DNA of 64,000 bases from Laguncularia racemosa (taxonomy: Eukaryota > Streptophyta > Magnoliopsida > Myrtales > Combretaceae): the NCBI GenBank assembly GCA_037954665.1, contig JBBMOL010000243.1, positions 832,535 to 896,534 of the forward strand. The letters are read 5' to 3'. Position 1 is the stretch's first letter. Every line of letters starts with the position of its first letter. The translations under genes were made by a program, and so were the position numbers. This document shows, in pieces, positions 41,259 to 53,383 of this stretch. Below the pieces are notes generated by a model that saw nothing but the letters and a program-made list of their open reading frames with translations, ran no database searches and was not told the DNA's origin.

Positions 41259-42892
41259 TGATAGAACCATTTTATACTCAATCTTTATAGTATAAATTGT
41301 GTTAAATTATTATTGATTTTATAGAAATCATAAGGAAATGGTACTTAATTCTATTATGGTGATAAATCAGGTTAAATGGTGTCAAGGGTGCCAATTCAAG
41401 TAAATTAGAGAAGTCATCTACAACTTGGATCAAGACAAGGAATTACACCACCGGAGGAAGCACGGTTTGAGGCACGGCCATGGTGCAAACCGTGTTACAC
41501 ACTGGACAAGAAGGCGGAAATGTAGACTTTGAACAGAGAGAGACACGGTTTAGGGAACGGCCGTAGTGGAAGCCGTGGGAGCAACCATGCTTGGAACCAT
41601 GGTGGAAGCTAGACGTGCTAAGGAGAAGAAATTGTGGAACATCAACCAGAGGATGGCACGGCTTGAAATCTAGCCGTAGGTGTAACCGTGGTACACACTG
41701 GGCACAGATGAAGACTTGTTGATTATGCACAGAATAAGGCACGATTGGAAATCTAGCCGTGGGTGGAGCCGTGGTACACACTGGACACGGAAGATGATAC
41801 ATGAAATATGCACAGAGGATCGCACGGCTTGACCCACGGCCGTGTGTTAGGGCGTGCCAGGCGGACGAACATTTACTTCTCGAAATCTACTTAGAAAAGG
41901 AAAGATATTTTCGTATCTTGCTAGCAAAAGATCACATGCCATCTCCCTAACAATATAAATAGAACCAACCCTAGAGGGTTAGGACAACTTTTGAATCTTT
42001 GAATCTGGAATCACCTTGGAGACAAGAAGGAAACGAGGAGCAGAGCAGGCAACCGGGTTCATTATGTTTTTATTTTTTATTTTCGTTTTGTTGATGAACA
42101 TGAGTAGCTAAGCTACTTTTCTAGCCAAAGGATTATAGATGTTTAATTCTCCACGAATTGTGAGGTCTAATTGACTTGTATTTAATCTATTCATTGTTTT
42201 CGGGTATTCATATATCTTCTGATCGTTTTGTCATTATTATCTTTGTTGATTGGTATGAATAGAGCTCTTCTACTCAATTAGCAAGTTAATATATTGTCAA
42301 CTAGCACGTCAAATCCGTAATTGTTTGATTGTTCTAGTCTTAGTGACGCAATAACATGTTTGGTTATAAAAGAGATGATCGAATTCATGTTATGGAGGTG
42401 TATGATCATGTTTAAATAGGTTATCTTATAATCTACTGGCATGAATTGGTGGTCTCTCTAGATTTTAATGCTATTGATAGATTAAATCCTAAGCGCTTGT
42501 CTAGGGTTGTTTAATCAATAAGAGAAATAATTCAAAGCGCTTGTCTGAGGTTATCGAGGAAGTAAGGAGAGATAGGTTGTTAGAGCTTGTTAATAACCAT
42601 AACCAGTTTATCTAGAACTAAGAATAGAAAACATTTGCATCGATGATCAATTCCTAGAATTAAACTATCTTGATTCCTTTGGCTAGGCTTTTATTAATAT
42701 CCGATTTTCTTACCTTGTTTTAGTTTATTTTGATTCACAAACAAAACCCCCCATTTTTCTTTTCCCTTTTATTCTCCTTGAATAGAAATAAGTTTAACCA
42801 ATCTCTATGGATTCGACCCTACTCACCACTATATGCAAATCATATAATTGTCTAGGAGTAGGTTTTATTTTTGTTGGATTCGACACCCATCA
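41259..42892 (+). repeat. 5' LTR of C2
   Basis: 1,634 bp; TATAAATA at 41954-41961; CACGG/CCGTG array at 41455-41855. Confidence 0.94.
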
Positions 42893-42896
42893 AATT

Positions 42897-42914
42897 TGGC
42901 GTCGTTGCCGGGGA
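42897..42914 (+). other. Primer-binding site, tRNA-Asp type (C2)
   Basis: TGGCGTCGTTGCCGGGGA, the same one-base variant as C1. Confidence 0.9.
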
Positions 42915-42942
42915 TTGGTGTTAAATTTATTTCTATTCTTGT

Positions 42943-45062
42943 ATGACTCATTCTTCTCAGACAGTGAACTAACTTATAATCCGGAGATTGAGAAGACTCT
43001 AAAGAGGCTGCGACAAGAAGCTAGATCATCCCCCAAACCGAACTTAGTATCGGACTTGTCTGATTCATCCCTTGATTCTGAAAAGAGGACGACATGGCAA
43101 ATCTCGAGAGAACCTTAAGGGAGTTGGCTGCATCGGATGTGAATCAACAACCACTTTGTATTCACTATCCCAAACTAGCTGTGGAATTCGAATTGAAATC
43201 TAGGTTGATACATCTGCTACCTACATTTCATGGTCTTGAGAATGAAGATCCTCACAAGCATTTGAAAGAGTTTCATATAGTGTGTTCTAGTATGAGGCTA
43301 CAAGGAATAACCGACGAACAAATCAAGCTACGTGCTTTTCCGTTTTCTTTAAGTACTAAAGCTAAAGATTGGTTATTTTATTTGCCTCCAGGTTCTATCA
43401 CCACTTGGACAGATATGGTGAGACTCTTCTTAGATAAATTCTTCCCCGCATCCAGAGCCGCTGGTATAAGAAGAGAAATTTGTGGTATAAAACAGAGGGA
43501 CACCGAGACACTTCATGAGTATTGGGAGAGGTTCAAGCAACTGTGTGCAAGCTGCCCACAACATGGGATATCTAAACAACTCCTCATCCAATATTTTTAT
43601 GAAGGCCTACTTCCGATGGAGAGGAAGATGATGGATGCTGCAAGTGGAGGCGCCATAGTAAACAAAACCCCTGGTCAAGCTAGGGAATTGATCTCCATTA
43701 TGGCTGCCAATTCGCAACAATTTGGGTATAGGCATGATATGTCTTCAAGGAAGGTAAATGAGGTAAATGTGTCTAACCTTGAACATCAAATTTCTAATCT
43801 TACCTCCCTTGTGCAGCAGCTAGCTCTTGGAAATACCCAACAGGTGAAAGCTTGTGGAATTTGTGCTGCTCCTAGTCATCCGACCGACATGTGCCCCACA
43901 TTGCAAGATGACAATCATGAACACGCCAATGCTGTAGGAGGATTCCCAGGACAGCCACAAAGGAAGTATGACCCCTACTCGAATACTTACAATCTTGGAT
44001 GGAGGGATCATCCTAACTTCGATATGGCAATAACCCTCAACATGTCCAACAATTCCAGCCAAAGCCATCCCACACGTACCCCAAGCTCCTTCCACTTCAG
44101 GTATGCCCCTTGAGGATATTGTTAAGTCTTTAGTTGTGAATACCAAACAATTTCAGGAGGAAACAAAGCAAAGCATTCAAAACTTGGAGAATCAGGTAAG
44201 CCAACTTGCTTCAGCTGTAAACAGGTTAGAAACTCAAGGTAAGTTACCTTCTCAAACTATTACAAACCCAAAGCAAAGCGTTAATGCAATTACCTTGAGA
44301 AGTGGAACAGAATTGCAGGGATCAAATAAGAAAGGACATTCGTCTAATCTTGAGGAAGAGACCAAGAAAGAGATTTTGACTCCGAGCTAGCAGGGCGACC
44401 AGATTAGCAAGTCTCTAGTTGAGCCATCGAAGGTTACATTGATACCACCTCCTTTCCCCTCCAGATTGGCGAAATCCAAGAACGAAGCGAAAGAAAAAGA
44501 GATTCTGGAAACGTTTCATAAAGTCGAGGTAAATATTCCTTTACTTGATGCAATTAAGCAAATACCGCGCTATGCTAGATTCCTCAAGGACTTGTGCACT
44601 AACAAAAGGAAGCTGAAAGGCAATGAAAAGATTAGTGTGAGTGAAAATGTTTCAGCTATTATTCAGAAGAAGCTTCCACCTAAATGTAAGGATCCAAGTA
44701 TGTTCACCATTCCTTGCAAAATAGGTAGTCTTGGAATCGCTAAAGCTATGTGTGATCTAGGAGCTTCTATCAATGTCATGCCTTTGTCTGTTTATCAACG
44801 TTTAAATGTTGGTCCTTTAAAGGAAACGGGTATTATTGTTCAACTTGCTGATAGGTCCAATGTTTATCCTGAGGGAGTTCTAGAGGATGTTTTAGTTCAA
44901 GTCAATGGGTTGGTTTTTCCTGCTGATTTTTATGTGCTTGACATGGACGATAGTGATTCTCATACTTCATCACTGATATTATTAGGGGGACCATTCCTTA
45001 AGACTTCTAAAACGAAAATCAATGTAAATGATGGCACCCTCACTATGGAATTTGATGGTTAA
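42943..45062 (+). pseudogene. Gag-protease of C2
   Basis: Same protein as C1. The stretch broken in C1 is intact here (43094-44113: NEDPHKHLKEFH, TKAKDWLFYLPPGSITTWTDMV), but C2 has its own breaks: one-base losses near 42964, 43081, 44020 and 44074, and a TAG at 44388-44390 (CAG in C1). Protease DLGAS and the final TAA are the same. The alternate breaks suggest uncorrected sequence errors or two haplotypes. Confidence 0.9.
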
Positions 45063-46552
45063 GTGATTAAATTTAACATTTATGATGCCATGAAACATCC
45101 TAACGATATCTCTCCTGTTTTTGTTACGGATGTTATTAACCCATCACCACAGGCACCAAGGCTGGAATCAAAATCCTTATCCGAATATTTAGCCAGGAAC
45201 GTCTAGCCAAAGACGTTAAAGAAAGGCGCTTCATGGGAGGCAACCCATGTCAAAAAAAAAAAAATCCTTTAGTTTTGTTTTGCTTTAGTTTTGGTTTGTT
45301 TTAGTTTTGTTTTGATTTTAGTATAGTTTTGAACTCTTTGGATCAGCTGCAGCAAGGACACATAATCAAATGACACTTTCCAGAGCTTAAGGGGAGAACT
45401 CCAATACTAGGGAAGTACCAGTATTTCCTTTCTCTTATTCTCTAATGTTCCTTGTGTTGTTAATTCCTCTTTCATTGTACTGAATTAGAAACAGTGAGGA
45501 CACTGTTCAAGCTATGTGTGAGGGAGAGGATAATAAATTATAGAGAATAGAGAATTGATCCATACTTTGAATGTTTGTCCTTAAGCAATTTTAAGCCAAA
45601 TTTTTTCAAATTTATCATGAAATCTAGAGATTGTACTAAATGTTATAATAAGCATCTACAAAATGTGAAATTGACTTGTTCAAATGCTTTACTCACCCAC
45701 TGCTGTGATTAGGATACTTGGTTAAAATTAAGTAGTGAAATCTTTAAGAAACAAATTTACCTTGTATTTAGCCTTAGAATTGGAAGTCTAAGAGTAGGTC
45801 GAGTCCTTAAGTGAAAAATAAACAAGTTTACTTCTAGGATATATTAGCTACTATATACTCTTTGAAAAAAAAATAAAAATAAAAAATAAAAAAAAATCAA
45901 GCATAGCCATTACTCCAATGATTCAACTAATTGAGTTAAGAGTATTCAAACTTGAATGTTAGAGTGAGGAAGAGTCGTAGGGGTATCTCAAAACCCGGTC
46001 ACTTGAGTGATGAGCTCGGGATGTTGCCGACTCAATGAACTCACTATAACGATAAGGGCGAAAAAGGCAAAAGTTCATGAAAAGAAGCGGGCAAAAACCC
46101 GTCAAAATAGATGCTTGAATAAATCAAAAGAACATAAACATTCATTGAATAAAACAAGACGTATAAAAGGGAGAATATCTAGCAAAGAGCTTATACCATA
46201 TTCTTTTACTCTATGTTGCAAGGGTTATATGTTTGCTAATGTCCAATGAAGTTTAATTGGATGTTTTTCCTTAGTAGATTAAGTATTTACTGTTGGAATA
46301 AAAATTCTTTTGCTAAACATGAGGATTAAAGTTTGTTTTGTTTAGATTAGCTATTGAATTTTGTCCATAGTAATTTAATCACAGGAAACCAGTTTGGGTT
46401 GAAGTAGTAGCCGTTAAAATTACAAGTCATGAATTACAAATGAATAGATGCTTGGAATGATGAAAAGAAAGTTTGTATAATCTATGACAGATTTCTCAAT
46501 TGATTTGATGCAATTGCTTGAGGACAAGCAAGAGTTTAAGTGTGGGGGAATT
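45063..46552 (+). other. Deletion junction and 3' untranslated region of C2
   Basis: Same layout as C1: paired hairpins 45198-45249, inner hairpin AACAGTG/CACTGTT with loop AGGA at 45490-45507, terminal hairpin TTGCTTG/CAAGCAA with loop AGGA at 46514-46531, and purine tract to 46552. Confidence 0.75.
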
Positions 46553-48188
46553 TGATAGAGCCATTTTATACTCAATCTTTATAGTATAAATTGTGTTAAA
46601 TTATTATTGATTTTATAGAAATCATAAGGAAATGGTACTTAATTCTATTATGGTGATAAATCAAGTTAAATGGTGTCAAGGGTGCCAATTCAAGTAAATT
46701 AGAGAAGTCATCTACAACTTGGATCAAGACAAGGAATTACACCACCGGAGGAAGCACGGTTTGAGGCACGGCCATTGTGCAAACCATGTTACACACTGGA
46801 CAAGAAGGCAGAAATGTGGACTTTGAACAGAGAGAGACACGGTTTAGGGAACGGCCGTGGTGGAAGCCGTGGGAGCAACCGTGCTTGGAGCCGTGGTGGA
46901 AGCTAGATGTGCTAAGGAGAAGAAATTGTGGAACATCAACCAGAGGATAGCATGGCTTGAAATCTAGCCGTGGGTGTAACCGTGGTACACACTGGGCACG
47001 GATGAAGACTTGTTGATTATGCACAGAATAAGGCACGGTTGGAAATCTAGTCGTGGGTGGAGCCGTGGTACACACTGGACACGGAAGATGATACATGAAA
47101 TATGCACAAAGGATGGCACGGCTTGACCTACGGCCGTGTGTTAGGGCGTGCCAAGCGGACGAACATTTACTTCTCGAAATCTACTTGGAAAAGGAAAGAT
47201 ATTTTCGTATCTTGCTAGCAAAAGATCACATGCCATCTCCCTAACAATATAAATAGAACCAACCCTAGAGGGTTAGGACAACTTTTGAATCTTTGAATCC
47301 GGAATCACCTTGGAGACAAGAAGGAAACGAGGACGCAGAGCAGGCAACCGGGTTCATTATGTTTTTATTTTTTATTTTCGTTTTGTTGATGAACATGAGT
47401 AGCTAAGCTACTTTTCTAGCCAAAGGATTATAGATGTTTAATTCTCCACGAATTGTGAGGTCTAATTGACTTGTATTTAATCTATTCATTGTTTTCGGGT
47501 ATTCATATATCTTCTGATCGTTTTGTCATTATTATCTTTGTTGATTGGTATGAATAGAGCTCTTCTACTCAATTAGCAAGTTAATATATTGTCAACTAGC
47601 ACGTCAAATCCGTAATTGTTTGATTGTTCTAGTCTTAGTGACGCAATAACATGTTTGGTTATAAAAGAGATGATCGAATTCATGTTATGGAGGTGTATGA
47701 TCATGTTTAAATAGGTTATCTTATAATCTACTGGCATGAATTGGTGGTCTCTCTAGATTTTAATGCTATTGATAGATTAAATCATAAGCGCTTGTCTAGG
47801 GTTGTTTAATCAATAAGAGAAATAATTCAAAGCGCTTGTCTGAGGTTATCGAGGAAGTAAGGAGAGATAGGTTGTTAGAGCTTGTTAATAACCATAACCA
47901 GTTTATCTAGAACTAAGAATAGAAAACATTTGCATCGATTATCAATTCCTAGAATTAAACTATCTTGATTCCTTTGGCTAGGCTTTTATTAATATCCGAT
48001 TTTCTTACCTTATTTTAGATTATTTTGATTCACAAACAAAACCCCCCCATTTTTCTTTTCCCTTTTATTCTCCTTGAATAGAAATAAGTTTAACCAATCT
48101 CTATGGATTCGACCCTACTCACCACTATATGCAAATCATATAATTGTCTAGGAGTAGGTTTTATTTTTGTTGGATTCGACACCCATCA
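46553..48188 (+). repeat. 3' LTR of C2
   Basis: 1,636 bp, TGATAGAGCC to CACCCATCA. Confidence 0.94.
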
Positions 48189-48193
48189 ATCAT

Positions 48194-49266
48194 GCAGTTG
48201 TTCTTCCAAAGTTCTCCTACCTGCCACATTACGACCCTAACCTCCACCAACCTGACTATTGGCTTCATCACCAATTCCCCCTTTCACACTGTCATTCGAC
48301 ATAGTTGTAGACCTCGTGTACTGATTCTCAAAAAAATTTGAAGTAAGGACACACACCCCACAACTACACTTCCCTTAACGCCACACAATAGCAACTACAA
48401 GAGAAGAAAACAAACAAACCCACTTAACTTCACAAATATGTTATTATAACTCACGTGTAGTACTCTTCTCCACAACACGTTAATATAACATGGTGCAACA
48501 ATTTTTAATCCCCACAAGTCACTCCTTCACAAGCAACTCCACGACAACAACACAAATACTACACTCCACTTCCACGAAAACAATAAGAAATGGAAACAAC
48601 AACAAATATACTTCCACTCCCACGGCAACAATAATAAATGACAAAACAACAAGTATACTTCCACTTCCACGGCAAGGATGACAACAAAAACAAATATACC
48701 ACTTTCCACAAATGTATTCCGAATTCCACAATAGGCAGCAACTTCAATTTGAAATTCAAACCACTTCACTAACTGCAAGCCTTCTTCAATTGGTAAGTAA
48801 TGAATTCAAATTCAAATAGCACTCATTAACTCCCACAACTTAATGGAATGTGTTTGAATTCAAATAGATTCCTTACTAATCAAAATCAATGAAAATTTGT
48901 AAATTGCACTTCTCCAATTCAGAATTACACAATGGAAGTCACAACAACAACCTACACATCCTCCTTCACGTCACAACTAGTCACGGCAAGAATTGGTGAG
49001 TTTTCAAGTTCAAATGTTGTTGAATTAAACAACACTTCTATGCTTATGCCCTTCCACGAAAATTATTAATCATAAGATGATTCAATAACCTTCCTAATCC
49101 AACTCCAACAAGCAACAAATCAAAATTCAAACCAAGGTAATTTCGCAAGTCACACTACACAACACAATTGCGATTCACAATTTGATTAACCCTAATTGAA
49201 GATGAATATCACAAAATCAAATAACCATAAATCCCTTCTCTCCACTTGTTCTCTGATACCAAAAGA
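48194..49266 (-). other. A2 gag start, leader and primer site, second copy
   Basis: Colinear with 35074-36145. The gag start MSNDSVKGG is at about 48302, and the TCTCTGATACCA primer site is at about 49250-49261. No other gene. Confidence 0.88.
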
Positions 49267-50273
49267 TGATATGCCTAATTCCACTTCCAAGCACAATCAA
49301 ATGACTCAAGAAAACAAGTCTCAAGTCTCATACAAAACCGGTCCACCAAAGAAGCAATTCACGTGACACCTTTGTAGATTTTGATGGAAAATGTTGTTCA
49401 AATGATTTAATTATAATCTCTATTGGTAACATTAACCAAGTAACCACAATAAGGATTGAAATATCATGTGGAAATCAGATCAAAGAAAGCAATAAAACCA
49501 TGAAATCCACTTTCCCTTTCAATCACAAATTCACGCCAACACTAAAAATGAAATATGTAATTCAAGTGCTCAAGGAAACAATCAATCTTACAAGATTGTT
49601 GTCCATGAAGTAAACCACAAATATGTCCAAGAAAGATCCAAATCTACCCTAGATATGACTCACTAGAGAAGAAATGAACATATAACAAAGTTGAATTGAA
49701 ATGACTCACAATTCTCCTTCGTCGCATTCGCCACAATTCCAATTCTTGGGTTGAAATTGATAAGAGTTTGGAACTAAGGAAAGAACCCTAATTCACACGT
49801 GAAATGTGTCTCTCAAATCTGTAAAAATTGCCTCCTCAAACCCTCTCTTAAGCAAGTATTTATACTTGCTACTCCTAGGGTTAAAGAGTGGTTAAAATTA
49901 CAAGTTTGCCACTTTTAAGGTGGCTAGCCCTAAATGAAAATTTCAACAAAATAAAAGTATCCCAAAACCAAAGTACAACCAAAATAGTTCATAAAAAAAT
50001 TACAAGATACAAAATAACATAAGTTTTCATGATCCAATGCCTCGGAATAGAAAACAATCGTAGTGGGTCTTTGATTGTCATCCTGAAAAAACATTTTGTG
50101 TCCAACAGGAGTTGTAGGATATATTGGCATCCCATGGAGAATTATCATTGTACCTGTAAGATTATTCTCAAATATTTATTAGAAATAAAGACATAGGGTA
50201 AAATATGAGCAATTTGGATCATCATCCAAATCGGGTTCGGAAAAGGTCGATAATGTCATAAATTTTCCCATCA
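49267..50273 (-). repeat. 5' LTR of A2, second copy
   Basis: 1,007 bp, equal to 36146-37152 with few substitutions. TATA inverted repeat near 49852-49871. Confidence 0.93.
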
Positions 50274-51051
50274 AAGGACGTCAGGCATTTTCACCATGAC
50301 CTCTTCATTTCCCACTCTCAACATTAACTTCCCATCCCCAACATCAATTATGGCTCTAGCAGTAGCCAAAAATGGCCTCCCCAATATAAGAGGGACCTCC
50401 ACATCCACTTCCATGTCAAGGATGACGAAATCCGCCGGGAAGATGAAGTCCTGCACCTTCACTAATACATCTTCAACTACTCCTCTCGGGAATTTGACTG
50501 ATCGATCGGCTAACTGAAGACTCATTTTGGTCGTTTTCGGCTCTCCAATACCCAATTTCTGGAACATCTTGTATGGCATCAAATTAATGCTGGCTCCCAA
50601 ATCAGCCAATGCCCGTTCTTCAGATAAATTCCCTATCAGGCAAGGGATGGTAAAGCTCCCAGGATCTTTTGACTTCTTTAGGAGTTTGTTTTGAATTACC
50701 GCAAAGCATTCTCCTCCTAAAGTTACAGTGGAGAATTCTTCAAGCTTCCTTTTATTCGATATTAACTCTTTCAAAAATTTCGCATATCGTGGCATTTGTG
50801 ATAATGCCTCAACCAGTGGAAGATTGATATGCAATTGCTTGAATATCTCTAAAAATCTGCCATAGTGCTCATTTGTTCTGTCCTTCTTGAGTCGTGCTGG
50901 ATAAGGAACATTGGGCTTGTATTCTAGGATTAATGGAGGTGATGATTTCTCTTTAGGTGATTTTTCTGAATGCTTTCCCCCTTCTTTGAGAACAGCTTGT
51001 TCTTTTGCTGGTTCAATCACCCAAGTCTCTTCTTCTTGAACCTTCAGTTGT
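50274..51051 (-). pseudogene. Retropepsin region of F, second copy
   Basis: Same frame as 37153-37930 with a few residue changes (for example IFPADF for IFSADF). Here the upstream part of gag is present beyond the inserted LTR at 52898, so the F gene can be followed. Confidence 0.9.
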
Positions 51052-51056
51052 AGTTC

Positions 51057-52892
51057 TGATACGAACCACGCCAACCCGTGACTAAACCCAATACCAATAA
51101 GTTCGAAAAATTCGTTGCCCAAAATGCCCAAACACCTAAAGTGGAAACCGCGACCCGTTGTCTATAAGTGAGACAAGAACCTTGGTATAAAAGTGAAGAC
51201 GCCATAATCGAGATGGAAGACCGATTGATAAGTCGGGATGAACGCCACGGAAATCAATCCGATAAGTTCGATTTAGTTCTTGAAGAACCAAGAGAGGTGC
51301 CTCTCAAAAGTGTTTAATGTTCAAAGATGTATATCTTAGTTGTTCTAAACCCTAGGAGCTTTTATACTAGGGTTACAATTTGTGTAAAAAACAAGTCCAA
51401 AACGACGTAGTTTATGATGGGAAAAATTCTGGCACTGTCAACCTCTTCAGAACCCAATTTGGATGATTGACCAAATTGCTCATATTTTATCTTATGTCTT
51501 TATTTCTAATAAACTTTGAGAATAATCTTACAGGTACAATTATATATCTCCATGGGATGCCAAAATGTCCTACAACTTCAGTTGGACACAGAACATTTTT
51601 CTGGGAAACAATCAAAGGCCCGCTGTGATTGCTCTCTATTCTAAGGCATTGGATCATGAAGATTTATGTTATTTTGTATCTTGTAAATGTTTATTGAACT
51701 ATTTTGGTTGTATTTTGGTTTTAGGACACTTTTATTTCTTTGTAACTTTCATTTAGGGTTAGCCAACTTAAAAGTGGCAAACTTGTAATTTTGAGGACTT
51801 TTTAACCCTAGGAGTAGCAAGTAGAGGGTTTGAGGGAGATTATTGTCGCAGAACATACACCTCTTTTCACGTGTGAATTAGGGTTCATACCTTGGTTCCA
51901 ACTCTTATCAATTTCAATTCCAAGACTTGAAATTGTGGCGAGTGCAACATCTTGAAATTGTGAGTTATATCAATTTCATTTTGTTGTGATTTCTTTTCTT
52001 CTCTAGTGTGTTGTATCTAGGGTTGATTAGAGATAGTTCTTGGTCAGATTTACATCTTATTGTACACGAATTCTTGTGATTATTTGAAGTACTTATCATT
52101 TGATTTTGATCATCATTGAAAAGTTTCCTTGAAAACGTGAATTTCACCATTTGGAAAAGGAATCTTACTTTACGGTTTTCTTTGTCAAATTGAGGCTTCA
52201 TTTGCGTGGATTATATGATATTAGAGTGTTATTAGAAACCATTTCCATTGTGGTATTCAGATTATATCATTAGTAGAATTGAATTTCATCATTTCAACAT
52301 TAGGGTTCATTTGAAAAGTGCCATTTTGGGATCCGATTTTGCCTAGACTTGAGATATCTTTTCTTAAGTCTTTTGGATGTGTTTTAAAGTGTGATTAGGC
52401 ACATCAGTTTAGTTAAGTGAAATAAAAACGCGAAACAGAACAAGCTGGCCGACAGGGGATACACGGTCGTGTACACGCCCGTGTACTTTGGCCGTGTACT
52501 TTTCTGTGCAACCTCTGGCAACATACACGCCCGTATACTTTGGCCGTGTATCTTTCTGTGCAACTTCTGGCAACATACACGCCCGTGTACTTTAGCCATG
52601 TATCTGCTGTAGATTTGCTTGACTCCATACACGGCCGTGACTTGAAAATACATGCCCTCTTCAACCCGTGTCCAGTATAACTTGTACAAAAGCAAAGGTC
52701 TTCCAATGGTTGTTCCAATCCGTTCCAACTTCATGATTGCTCCAATCCTTTCCGGCTTCATGGACAACCTTTATCAACTCGTTAAGTGCTTCCTTGAATT
52801 TTTTTGCTCAATTTCTTATGATCGGTCCAGGCGGCACTTCAAGAGGATCCACATTTCTTCTTCCGGCTTGGCTCTCATCTCGGATCTCATCA
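51057..52892 (-). mobile_element. Complete solo LTR of family B in F (second copy)
   Basis: TGATACGAACC to CGGATCTCATCA on the + strand, target duplication AGTTC (51052-51056 and 52893-52897). About 840 bp of LTR B after removing the nested solo LTR. Removing it joins VTLRSGKE to LQLKVQEE of F. Confidence 0.95.
51415..52406 (+). mobile_element. Solo A-type LTR inside the solo LTR B (second copy)
   Basis: 992 bp with GTTTA at 51410-51414 and 52407-52411. Same TATA-core deletion as the first copy. Confidence 0.94.
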
Positions 52893-52897
52893 AGTTC

Positions 52898-53378
52898 CTT
52901 GCCACTTCGTAATGTGACAGCCTTAACATGTTATCTAGGGTTGGTTTCCGTGTTTCCCGGTAGTGAACCTTGAGATCTCCCTGACAGAAGCTTAGCTATC
53001 TAACCGACCTGGTTTTCAAGATTGTGTATTGATGCCTCATGATTCCTCAAAGCTGAGTCTTGATTTTTCAGCGTCAAATCTAAGGACTTCTGTCTCTCTT
53101 CTGAATCCTTGATGAATTTTGTGAGGAGATCTTTAAATGGCGGTTTGGAACTCTAGACCGGTGGCCTCTGATAACCTGATGAAAGATTTGAATTGCCCTT
53201 CTAAATATTAATGTTGTTACTCCAAGAAAAATTTAGGTGATTTCTCCATCCTGGGTTATAAGTATTGCTATATGGATTGCTCTGGGGGCGAATTGGGTTT
53301 CCCAAATAATCCACTTACTCCATTTGCCCTTCCTCATCACCTGAGGGTTCCATAATAGCCAGCTGATGTTGTGAGACA
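52898..53378 (-). pseudogene. Gag of F, middle to C-terminal part
   Basis: Minus-strand pieces TLRSGKE at the LTR insertion, a helical stretch rich in KIS/SLALRN residues, and the pre-knuckle GWRNHLNFSWSN line near 53210-53260 comparable to GWRDHPNFRYGN of C. A stop and frame changes are present. Broken at 53384 by C3 and resumed at 63496. Confidence 0.75.
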
Positions 53379-53383
53379 GCCAA

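Larger units (their letters stand above)
41259..48188 (+). mobile_element. Element C2: second copy of C1
   Basis: LTRs 41259-42892 and 46553-48188, target duplication ATCAT at 41254-41258 and 48189-48193, the same as C1, so this is the same insertion event. Primer site at 42897-42914. The same pol deletion. It differs from C1 mostly by one-base indels and substitutions. Confidence 0.95.
40226..52846 (+). repeat. Near-identical second copy of 27106-39725
   Basis: 12,621 bp against 12,620 bp, same order, same target duplications and same nested insertions, with scattered substitutions and many single-base indels. Because it starts at the gap and the first copy ends at the gap, it is most simply an unmerged contig overlap or alternative haplotype. 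Items at 40227-52846 below correspond to those of the first copy. Confidence 0.95.

Noticed and set aside
40226..52846. Real biological tandem duplication of a nested cluster
   Set aside because: Not excluded, but both breakpoints coincide with the assembly gap, so an overlap artefact is simpler.
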